From positions 1 through 8,498 of the forward strand of contig JAGZRY010000056.1 in assembly GCA_018381425.1 (NCBI GenBank): a stretch of 8,498 bases of DNA, read 5' to 3'. Of the stretch, positions 1-5,809 are shown piece after piece; the first letter of the stretch is position 1; every line of letters starts with the position of its first letter. Source of the DNA: Haemophilus parainfluenzae. Lineage in GTDB: Bacteria; Pseudomonadota; Gammaproteobacteria; Enterobacterales; Pasteurellaceae. Made by a program: the position numbers and the translations under genes. The notes beneath the pieces are model-generated. The model was not told the DNA's origin. It was given only the letters and a program-made list of their open reading frames with translations, and ran no database searches.

Positions 1-40
1 ATGTATCCATCTATGTATTAAGAAATGAGGTAAATAATTA
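1..40 (+). other. tail end of an upstream gene and leader of the capsid gene
   Basis: These bases precede the capsid start. All three forward frames are open from the left edge and stop here, at 19-21, 26-28 and 39-41. An upstream gene, expected from phage gene order to be a scaffold or other head protein, probably ends in one of them, but the frame cannot be decided. The ribosome binding site of the capsid gene is GAGG at 27-30, about 10 bases before the ATG. If the upstream gene used the third frame, its TAA would overlap the capsid ATG by one base. Confidence 0.35.
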
Positions 41-1036
41 ATGGCTACAATTGGAACTCAAAATTTAACACTTTTAGATTTGCAAAAACGAATGGATCCT
101 AATGGTAATGTCGCTCAAATTATTGAGCAATTAGACCAATCCACTGAAATCATTCAAGATATGACGATGGTCGAATGTAACCAAGGGTCTAGCTTTGTAA
201 CGACTGTACGTACTGGTTTGCCAGATGTTACATGGCGTAAATTATATGGCGGTGTTCAAGCGTCTAAATCCTCCACACGTCAAATTACCGACAATTGCGG
301 TATGCTTGAAGCATATTCGCAAACTGATAAAGCGCTTGTTGATAAATCCAAAGATAAAGCATCCTTCCGTGCAACTGAAGATAAAGCATTCGTTGAATCC
401 ATGGGGCAGGAATTATGTCGTACAATCTTCTATGGCGATGAAAATACGCCAGAAAAATTCATTGGCTTGGCTCCTCGCTTCAATACTCTTGATATTAAGA
501 AGGCAGCAAGTGCAGAAAACATTCTTGATGCAGGTGGCACAGGTAACTTGGCATCTATTTGGCTTGTTGGTTGGGGTCCTTTGTCCGTTCATGGCATTTA
601 TCCTGAAGGTTCTGCAGCAGGCTTGCACCAAGAAGATAAAGGTGTTGTTACTGTTACTAAAGAAGATGGATCCATGTTCGAGGCATATCGTACACACTTT
701 AAACATGATGTTGGTTTAACTGTACGGGACTGGAGAAATGTCGTTCGTATTGCTAACATCGACGTTACGAAATTGACAAATGATGCTAAAGCCGGTGCAG
801 ATCTTATCAACTTAATGATTGAAGCGGAAGAACGTATTCCTAATCTTGGTGGTGTTCGTCGCGTTTGGTATATGAACCGTACATTGCGTACATTCTTACG
901 TTTGCAAAAGAACACAAAACATGGTTCCACTATCACTGAAGATATGGAAATGGGTAAACTTGTTACTCGTGCAAACGGTGTGCCAGTTCGTAAAATTGAT
1001 GCATTGCTAAGCACTGAATCTCGTGTTATTGCGTAA
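41..1036 (+). CDS. major capsid protein, BPP-1/epsilon15 gp7-like (HK97 fold expected)
   Basis: This 331-residue protein should form the icosahedral shell. I recognise it as a member of the gp7-like major capsid family of epsilon15 and Bordetella phage BPP-1, whose members are close to this length. Characteristic stretches are an N-terminal DLQKRMDPNG segment (residues 13-22), TVRTGLPDVTWR (55-66) followed by GVQASKS (71-77), which probably starts the extended loop, CGMLEAYSQTDKAL (86-99), the FYGDE segment (130-134), GLAPRFN (142-148), SIWLVGWGP (172-180), and YRTHFKHDVGLTVRDWR (216-232) followed by RIANID (236-241). The start follows GAGG at 27-30. Arginine is coded by CGT in 15 of 20 cases and by AGA only once, which fits very high expression. 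The cement gene follows after 18 bases. The fold is inferred from the family. Confidence 0.93.
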   Translation: MATIGTQNLTLLDLQKRMDPNGNVAQIIEQLDQSTEIIQDMTMVECNQGSSFVTTVRTGLPDVTWRKLYGGVQASKSSTRQITDNCGMLEAYSQTDKALVDKSKDKASFRATEDKAFVESMGQELCRTIFYGDENTPEKFIGLAPRFNTLDIKKAASAENILDAGGTGNLASIWLVGWGPLSVHGIYPEGSAAGLHQEDKGVVTVTKEDGSMFEAYRTHFKHDVGLTVRDWRNVVRIANIDVTKLTNDAKAGADLINLMIEAEERIPNLGGVRRVWYMNRTLRTFLRLQKNTKHGSTITEDMEMGKLVTRANGVPVRKIDALLSTESRVIA

Positions 1037-1054
1037 AGAAAGGGACATAATTCA

Positions 1055-1411
1055 ATGATTATTGATACTCAAAATACATTCTTTTGGAAAAAAGAAATCA
1101 CTGCAAATACAAATTCTGATGTAGTGATGAATGGGAACGGTGGCGATGCTGCCGTTGCCTTGTGGTTGTATATTCGTTTAGATAAAGATGTTACGGGTAC
1201 GCCTTTATTTAATGTTTACACTTCTGACAAAGAAAATATGGCTGATGCTGTATTGCTAACCGGAATTACATTGCCACAGAACTCTAAAGCTGGCACAGAA
1301 TACAAAGGTCGACTTCCTGCAGGTGCTAAAAAGTTTATTCGCATCAATGCGAATAATATGACTGCCGCTACGATTACATCATTCTTAACAGATGGTGTGA
1401 ATTTGAAATAA
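1055..1411 (+). CDS. capsid cement/decoration protein, Bbp16-like
   Basis: This 118-residue protein most likely binds the outside of the capsid and stabilises it, as the jelly-roll cement protein of BPP-1 does. The support is its place directly after a BPP-1-type capsid gene, its length, the family-typical MIID start, and an alternating hydrophobic (beta-rich) pattern. That pattern includes AVALWLYIRLDKDV near residues 33-46, a central segment that could pack as jelly-roll strands, and the AGAKKFIRINANN stretch (89-101) resembling the conserved 'PxGxxRYLRLNY' strand of the family. The C-terminus is a short glycine-containing strand. AGGG at 1041-1044 precedes the start by 10 bases. Sequence conservation in this family is low, so the call rests on context plus these few motifs. 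Confidence 0.8.
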   Translation: MIIDTQNTFFWKKEITANTNSDVVMNGNGGDAAVALWLYIRLDKDVTGTPLFNVYTSDKENMADAVLLTGITLPQNSKAGTEYKGRLPAGAKKFIRINANNMTAATITSFLTDGVNLK

Positions 1412-1422
1412 GAGGTGAGACT

Positions 1423-1779
1423 ATGATTTTTACAGCTAACGTAACGATGTACCATGGTAATCGTGGATTAATTCAAGAAGGTGAAACTATTAATTTCTCT
1501 GAAGAAGAAATTAAAGAATTTGAGCCTGATTATTTCAAACAGCTTTTCTCTGGTAACGAAGATGAAGTGGCAAAAATCTTTAACCCAAAATCTAATGCTA
1601 AAGACAAAGAACCGTCTACTGAAACTCAGCCTCCTGAAACAGAGCCGGGTGACAAAAATCCACCAGATGAAAATACTGAAGGTGACAATGCCGGCAATGA
1701 AAATCCACCAGATGAAAATACTGGCAATGAAAAGCCTAAGAAAACAAACAAAAAGAAAACCGATACTACGGAAGAATAA
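1423..1779 (+). CDS. small structural-module protein with repetitive charged C-terminal tail
   Basis: I do not recognise this 118-residue protein. Residues 1-45 look like a small folded domain: beta-like MIFTANVTMYHG, then QEGETINFS and an acidic helix EEEIKEFEPDYFKQLF. From about residue 55 the protein becomes low complexity, rich in Pro, Glu, Asp, Asn, Lys and Thr, and is surely disordered. The seven residues NPPDENT occur twice (residues 79-85 and 94-100). The sequence then turns basic (KPKKTNKKK) and ends acidic. There is no signal peptide or membrane segment. The gene lies 11 bases after the cement gene and has a strong AGAGGTGAG site at 1411-1419. Its place between head and tail genes suggests a minor head or assembly role, but no function can be assigned. 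Confidence 0.8.
   Translation: MIFTANVTMYHGNRGLIQEGETINFSEEEIKEFEPDYFKQLFSGNEDEVAKIFNPKSNAKDKEPSTETQPPETEPGDKNPPDENTEGDNAGNENPPDENTGNEKPKKTNKKKTDTTEE
1655..1723 (+). repeat. in-frame 24-bp direct repeat, 45-bp period
   Basis: An exact 24-base sequence occurs at 1655-1678 and again at 1700-1723, offset by 45 bases (15 codons), so the reading frame is preserved. It encodes the duplicated NPPDENT segment. A shorter 11-base repeat, GGCAATGAAAA, lies at 1693-1703 and 1723-1733. The identity at third codon positions suggests a recent duplication rather than selection on the protein alone. Confidence 0.9.
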
Positions 1780-1789
1780 GTGACAATAT

Positions 1790-1811
1790 GAGGGGTGCTT
1801 ATGCATCCCTC
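1790..1811 (+). promoter_or_regulatory. intergenic RNA hairpin between head and tail genes
   Basis: Bases 1790-1798 (GAGGGGTGC) pair with 1803-1811 (GCATCCCTC) across a four-base TTAT loop: nine pairs, one of them G-U. The hairpin lies in the only gap of note, the 53 bases between the charged-tail protein and the tail adaptor. It ends 11 bases before the adaptor ribosome binding site. There is no run of T after it, so it does not look like a classical intrinsic terminator. A role in mRNA processing, RNA stability or translational insulation is more likely, but this is inference. Confidence 0.55.
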
Positions 1812-1822
1812 TATTACCATAT

Positions 1823-1830
1823 AGGGGGAA
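1823..1830 (+). promoter_or_regulatory. ribosome binding site that sets the adaptor start
   Basis: AGGGGGAA lies two bases before the ATG at 1833, with its purine core 4-9 bases upstream. The alternative in-frame ATG at 1788 has only a weak GGAAG at 1770-1774, 13 bases away. A start at 1788 would also put the hairpin inside the coding region and add 15 residues that are not typical of the family. The ATG at 1833 is therefore preferred. Confidence 0.7.
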
Positions 1831-1832
1831 AT

Positions 1833-2426
1833 ATGACACCTACTGATATTTGTAATCAAGCACTTGCATTAATTAACGCAGGATTGCTTTATTCACTTGA
1901 AGAAGAAACTGAGCAAGGTCGCCAATGCCGTATGCAATATGACCCAACTAGACAGTTGGTATTGCGACAATTTGAATGGAATTTTGCTCGCAAAAATGAA
2001 AGATTAGTTTTGTCCGCTCATAAAATTAATGGGTGGAATTATGTATATACGTACCCTGAAAAGTGTATCCGCATTTTAGGTGTTATTCCACAAGGCGATC
2101 GCTTCCATGCTGAATCGCAACCGGAATACAATATATTTAATATTGGAAATAACAAAAAATGCATAGTGAGCGATGTGCCACTAGCATTCATTGATTATAT
2201 ATATGACGTGACAGATTTAGACGTTTGGGATTCTATATCCCTTTATATGCTGCAGTGTAAACTGGCTAGCGCATTAGCTATGCCACTGACTGGTGATAGA
2301 GGATTGTTTGACCAAGCATACAAGTTGTATCAAGCTGCAGTTCAAGAAGCTAAAGGAATGAATGCTAAAGAACGTAAGCAAGATACAGTATATATATCTA
2401 GCTACGTGAAAGCGAGGGATTGGTAA
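1833..2426 (+). CDS. tail tubular protein A / head-to-tail adaptor, T7 gp11-like
   Basis: This 197-residue protein should form the adaptor ring joining the portal to the tail nozzle. Family-like features are the N-terminal helix MTPTDICNQALALINAG (1-17), a short acidic stretch SLEEETEQGRQC (21-32), YDPTRQLVLRQFEWNFARK (36-54), in which the tryptophan and FAR are typical, WNYVYTYPEKCIRIL (68-82), and a helical second half (about 130-175) ending in a polar, disordered-looking tail. I chose the ATG at 1833 over the one at 1788 because of the strong AGGGGGAA site and because family members begin with this helix. The TAA stop at 2424-2426 shares one base with the ATG of the next gene, so the two are probably translationally coupled. 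Its place directly before the gp12-like gene matches T7 and BPP-1-like phages. Confidence 0.85.
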   Translation: MTPTDICNQALALINAGLLYSLEEETEQGRQCRMQYDPTRQLVLRQFEWNFARKNERLVLSAHKINGWNYVYTYPEKCIRILGVIPQGDRFHAESQPEYNIFNIGNNKKCIVSDVPLAFIDYIYDVTDLDVWDSISLYMLQCKLASALAMPLTGDRGLFDQAYKLYQAAVQEAKGMNAKERKQDTVYISSYVKARDW

Positions 2427-4744
2427 TGAGTAATCCGATATACATATCACAGCTAGCGTTTACAACTGGTGAAGTATCGCCAGATGTTTCAAGTCGCTTT
2501 GATTTAGAGCAATACAAAAGTGCCTTATTGGAAGCGGAGAATGTGGTTATTCGTCCATATGGAGCCGTTGCAAAACGTCAAGGCAGCCAATACGTGGGGC
2601 AAGTTAAATATAGTGATAAGCCAACACGATTATTTGAATTTACGACAAACACCAATAATTCTTTCATGCTCGAATTTGGTGACAAATATATTCGTGTATG
2701 GAATTACGGAATTTATACCGGTATTGAAGTTACGACTCCTTTCACTAGCGATATATTGTTTGATTTAAATTGTAACCAATCTGGTGATGTTATGTTCATC
2801 TGTAGTGGCAAGTACCCTATTCAAACGCTATCACGATATAGTGATACTGACTGGAGAATGAGTACATATAAGCTAACTGAACAACCTTATGATGAAATCA
2901 ACACGGACAATGGGCATACATTGACAGTTAATGGCGATACGATCACATCCACAAAAGACCTCTTCACACAAGATATGGTAGGTAGTGTTATTCAGATTGC
3001 ATATTACGTTGAGGCGGTACATACTAAGTCAGCTGGCGAAGTGGTAGAGAAAAAAGTAAAACGCTATATGCAAGCACAGACTATCGAAAAAACCTACAAC
3101 AACATCAATTACAATGTTAGAGCATTTAGTACTGATACCGAGTTATCATGGAAATTCACAACGCACGGCACATGGGAGGGTACAGTCAAGTTACAGATTT
3201 CTAACAATGACGGTCAGACTTGGAAAGATTACAGAACGTATACATCTAAGAATGACTACAATGTTACTGATACAGGAAAGATAGAGGCTGGAGCAAGGCT
3301 TAAATATGTATCGGATATTAAGAGTGGTTCTGTGAATTGCGACTTATCTATTATGCCGTTCACTCAATATGGTATCGTTGAGATTAAAAGCGTAACTGAT
3401 GCTAAGAATGCAAAGGTTAATGTTCTGAATGGTATTAAAGAGGGTGAGCCTAGCTACCAATGGAAATTAGGCAGTTGGAATAGAGGCAGAGGTTATCCTA
3501 AACTTTGTACATTCTATCAAGACCGATTTGTAGTTGCTGCTACTGATAGCAAGCCTAACTTCATATGGTTTAGCCGTACTGGTGATTATCCAAATTTTGG
3601 TGTCGAAAAGGTGGAAGGCACTATCACAGATGATAGTGCAATCACCTTGCCGGTTATTAATCGCAAGATGTGTGAGATTCGTCATCTCGTACCAGCTAAC
3701 GATCTAATCATTCTTACAAGCGGTAATGAGTGGATTGTAAGAGGTGATAAAACCATTACGCCTACCAACTGCAATTTAAAAACACAAACCCAACGAGGGG
3801 CCTTATCGTGTGAACCTCAATTCATAGGTAATCGGTGCGTGTTTGTTCAAGAGCGTGGCGGTACTGTTCGTGATATGGGTTACTCTTATGAGAGCGACAA
3901 CTACACAGGGCAAGACCTTACATTGTTTGTTAAAACATTGGTTAAAGGTCATCTGGCAGTAACAAGTGCTTATGCACAAGACCCTGACAGTATTATTTAT
4001 TACGTTCGAGATGATGGGCAACTCAACTGTTTAACTTATATCCCAGAACAAAAAGTGTATGGATGGTCGCACTTTGTAACGAATGGTAAATATCGATATG
4101 TAGAGAGTGTAGCAGAGGGTGAGCAAGACACAATCTATTTTGTTGTGGATCGTGTGATTAATAATAAGAGTGTGAAATGCATTGAACGTAGTATTCCGTT
4201 GTATACAGAAGATAACTCCGATGTGTTCTTAGATTGCTATGTTAAAGTCGCTAATTCAATTAAGACTGATTACATCAACGCACCTCATTTAGTAGGGCAA
4301 ATGGTAGACATAGTAATTGATGGACAACAGATGCCATCTAGGGTAGTACCACCAACTGGTGTTATTAAATTGGATGGCAAAGCAAATGTAATTACTGTTG
4401 GTTTGCCTTACACTACTAAAATTAAAATACCTAACGTAGAACAACAAATAAACGATGGTACTTTACAAGGCCGAGTTGCTACAGTATCAAGAGTAGTGCT
4501 TCGCATGTATAAATCGTTTGGCGGCAAAGTTGGCCGTACATTTGACAGAATGGATGATATTACATTACCACCAAATGAATTGTTTACAGGTGATAAGCCT
4601 GTAATCCTACCTAAAATGGGAATAAATTATTCAACCGATACATCGATATGTATTAAGCATAGTGATCCATTCCCATTTAATTTATTATCGATAACTCGTA
4701 TTGTTGAAATTGGCGGAGGACTAAGAGATGTTCCGGGACTATAA
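2426..4744 (+). CDS. tail nozzle / tail tubular protein B, T7 gp12-like
   Basis: This 772-residue protein should form the nozzle at the end of the short tail. The N-terminus has the family pattern: FTTGEVSPDVSSRFDLEQY (12-30), ENVVIRPYGAVAKRQGSQYVG (38-58), then FEFTTNTNNSFMLEFGDKYIRVW (70-92). A central beta domain has GTWEGTVKLQ (248-257) and DGQTWKDY (262-269). The strongest signature is WNRGRGYPKLCTFYQDRF (351-368) followed by IWFSRTGDYPNF (380-391). The rest looks beta-rich, as in a propeller. GCGAGGG at 2411-2417 lies 8 bases before the ATG at 2426 but only 2 before the upstream ATG at 2420, so I start at 2426. The 3' end overlaps the next gene by 17 bases. Receptor-binding domains are not obvious here. 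Confidence 0.88.
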   Translation: MSNPIYISQLAFTTGEVSPDVSSRFDLEQYKSALLEAENVVIRPYGAVAKRQGSQYVGQVKYSDKPTRLFEFTTNTNNSFMLEFGDKYIRVWNYGIYTGIEVTTPFTSDILFDLNCNQSGDVMFICSGKYPIQTLSRYSDTDWRMSTYKLTEQPYDEINTDNGHTLTVNGDTITSTKDLFTQDMVGSVIQIAYYVEAVHTKSAGEVVEKKVKRYMQAQTIEKTYNNINYNVRAFSTDTELSWKFTTHGTWEGTVKLQISNNDGQTWKDYRTYTSKNDYNVTDTGKIEAGARLKYVSDIKSGSVNCDLSIMPFTQYGIVEIKSVTDAKNAKVNVLNGIKEGEPSYQWKLGSWNRGRGYPKLCTFYQDRFVVAATDSKPNFIWFSRTGDYPNFGVEKVEGTITDDSAITLPVINRKMCEIRHLVPANDLIILTSGNEWIVRGDKTITPTNCNLKTQTQRGALSCEPQFIGNRCVFVQERGGTVRDMGYSYESDNYTGQDLTLFVKTLVKGHLAVTSAYAQDPDSIIYYVRDDGQLNCLTYIPEQKVYGWSHFVTNGKYRYVESVAEGEQDTIYFVVDRVINNKSVKCIERSIPLYTEDNSDVFLDCYVKVANSIKTDYINAPHLVGQMVDIVIDGQQMPSRVVPPTGVIKLDGKANVITVGLPYTTKIKIPNVEQQINDGTLQGRVATVSRVVLRMYKSFGGKVGRTFDRMDDITLPPNELFTGDKPVILPKMGINYSTDTSICIKHSDPFPFNLLSITRIVEIGGGLRDVPGL
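3608..3648 (+). other. two-part RNA hairpin inside the nozzle gene
   Basis: AAGGTG (3608-3613) pairs with CACCTT (3643-3648). Inside it, GCACTATC (3618-3625) pairs with GATAGTGC (3632-3639) around the loop ACAGAT. The internal loop is GAAG on one side and AAT on the other. All 14 pairs are Watson-Crick. The element lies within codons for nozzle residues 395-408, just after the conserved SRTGDYPNF motif. It may be chance or an mRNA structure; no T-run follows. Confidence 0.45.
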
Positions 4745-5237
4745 AATTGACGAAATTGAGCCTACACGGCGAGATAAATTAATTCAGGACCTAGAAGTTA
4801 ACCTAAGGGCAATAGACGCCATAGAAGTCCAAGAGGTGAATCGTTTATACCCTTTCAAAGATTTCTGTTCCGAGATTTGCAAATCTGATTATGATAGCCA
4901 TGTCGTTGTAGAAGACGATGTGGCTATTTGCGTATATGGGATTGCAAAAGAACCAGTTAACGGAATGTATGGGATTTATTTTCTAGGTAATAAAGTATTA
5001 GAAAACGATATGCGATGGCAGATGCGTTTTATCAAGTTAAGCAATCAAGTTATTGCTGAATGGTTAGAGACTAGGGAATGGCTATTTAATTACGTTCACA
5101 CAACTAACATTAAAACAAAGCGATGGCTCGAATCGATTGGGGCCATTATTCATCCAACTGTAAAAGTTGGCGATTTAGAATTATTCACTCTTAAGAAGGA
5201 GGACTTCATATGTGCTTACCCGCAGCGGCAATCTTAA
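4728..5237 (+). CDS. T7 gp13-like (DUF2833-type) GNAT-fold virion protein
   Basis: This 169-residue protein resembles the acetyltransferase-fold family that contains T7 gp13, a minor virion protein needed for assembly of infectious particles. The C-terminal half carries the GNAT-like end: a helix with WLETREWLFNYVHTTN (112-127), then KTKRWLESIGAIIHP (129-143) and the last strand LELFTLKKEDF (150-160). The N-terminal helix-rich part and VVVEDDVAICVYGIA (59-73) fit the first strands. I do not see the usual acetyl-CoA loop R/QxxGxG/A where it should lie (about 97-111), so the protein is more likely structural than an active enzyme. GGAGGA at 4715-4720 lies 7 bases before the ATG, inside the nozzle gene. 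It overlaps the upstream gene by 17 bases and the downstream gene by 28. Confidence 0.78.
   Translation: MFRDYKIDEIEPTRRDKLIQDLEVNLRAIDAIEVQEVNRLYPFKDFCSEICKSDYDSHVVVEDDVAICVYGIAKEPVNGMYGIYFLGNKVLENDMRWQMRFIKLSNQVIAEWLETREWLFNYVHTTNIKTKRWLESIGAIIHPTVKVGDLELFTLKKEDFICAYPQRQS
5196..5202 (+). promoter_or_regulatory. strong ribosome binding site inside the gp13-like gene
   Basis: AAGGAGG lies 7 bases before the ATG at 5210 and is one of the best ribosome binding sites in the window. It lies within the last codons of the preceding gene (KKED). It supports the ATG at 5210, despite the long overlap, as the true start of the gp14-like gene. Confidence 0.8.
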
Positions 5238-5806
5238 CCGCAGTCAGCACCGGCATAGGGATGATTGCGCAAAATCAACAAACAAAAGCGCAAGTTTCGA
5301 TGTACAACGCCCAAGCACAAGCGGCTGAGGCTAATAAGCGAATATCTGACCGCAAACAAGAACAAATTGCTATGCAACAATTACAAGAGCGGGACAAGAT
5401 GGATAACCGCATGAAGCTTGTAGCTGGCACAAATGCAGCCGAGGCAGGGGCAGGAGGATTGCAAATGGCAGGGTCCCCATTACAATTGATGGCATCTAGT
5501 TATGATGAATACAACAAAGACATCTACAATTGGGAACAAAATAAGAATAATGCTATTTACAATGAATATTTGAACGGTATGAACTATCAGAATGAGGCTA
5601 ATGCCGCACGTGCTTCTGCTAAAAATGCACGACGTCAAGGCAATTTGGCAATGGTAGGTAGCATTCTTGGTGCCGCATCATCTATGTATGGTCTTAAACA
5701 ACAATACGCAGGTGGCAAGATGAAGACTACATATGGTGGTGACCCTGTAGGGTATACAGATAGGGGTCCGGTAGTGACTGTTAAGCGTGATTATAAAATG
5801 AGGTAG
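5210..5806 (+). CDS. internal virion / ejection protein, T7 gp14-like
   Basis: This 198-residue protein matches T7 gp14 in length (196 residues there, from memory) and layout. In T7 that protein is part of the internal core and is ejected to form a pore in the outer membrane. Visible features are a Met-Cys start followed by a hydrophobic Ala-rich helix (3-20), a QNQQTKAQ segment (21-28) like the QNAQAK of T7, and a long Ala/Gln/Lys helix that is probably coiled coil (28-70). There is a small-residue segment with GTNAAEAGAGGLQMAGSP (73-90), where T7 has a comparable GS motif, then a second helical stretch (95-145), a second hydrophobic helix NLAMVGSILGAASSMYG (145-161), and a basic tail. It overlaps the gp13-like gene by 28 bases. 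The next ATG begins 3 bases after its TAG. Arginine codons are mixed, unlike the capsid gene. Confidence 0.85.
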   Translation: MCLPAAAILTAVSTGIGMIAQNQQTKAQVSMYNAQAQAAEANKRISDRKQEQIAMQQLQERDKMDNRMKLVAGTNAAEAGAGGLQMAGSPLQLMASSYDEYNKDIYNWEQNKNNAIYNEYLNGMNYQNEANAARASAKNARRQGNLAMVGSILGAASSMYGLKQQYAGGKMKTTYGGDPVGYTDRGPVVTVKRDYKMR

Positions 5807-5809
5807 GAT

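Noticed and set aside
225..719. Forward 164-aa frame inside the capsid gene
   Set aside because: The capsid frame is strongly supported by conserved motifs; this out-of-frame reading has no recognisable features.
773..778. TTGACA resembling a promoter -35 box inside the capsid gene
   Set aside because: No TATAAT-like box at the right spacing. Similar isolated TTGACA sequences at 2921-2926 and 7583-7588 also lack a correctly spaced -10 box.
1481..1783. Second forward frame (100 aa, Lys/Leu-rich) inside the charged-tail gene
   Set aside because: It is a frame shadow of GAA/AAA-rich codons and repeats, lying entirely within a well-supported gene with a better ribosome site.
1788..1832. Fifteen-residue N-terminal extension of the tail adaptor from the ATG at 1788
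   Set aside because: The ribosome site is weak and distant, the extension would translate the hairpin, and the family normally starts at the helix beginning at 1833.
1468..1839. Minus-strand open frame encoding a hydrophobic, aromatic-rich 123-aa protein opposite the charged-tail gene
   Set aside because: Its composition is simply the complement of the Lys/Glu/Asp/Asn-rich codons of the + strand gene. No convincing ribosome binding site or family resemblance is visible.
2095..2102. GCGATCGC palindrome in the tail adaptor gene
   Set aside because: I noticed only this one occurrence and it lies within normal codons; a single 8-base palindrome has no support as a functional site.
5210..5272. 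Signal peptide or lipoprotein signal on the gp14-like protein
   Set aside because: There is no positively charged N-region and no lipobox ahead of a cysteine; Cys is at position 2 and the hydrophobic helix fits the gp14 family.
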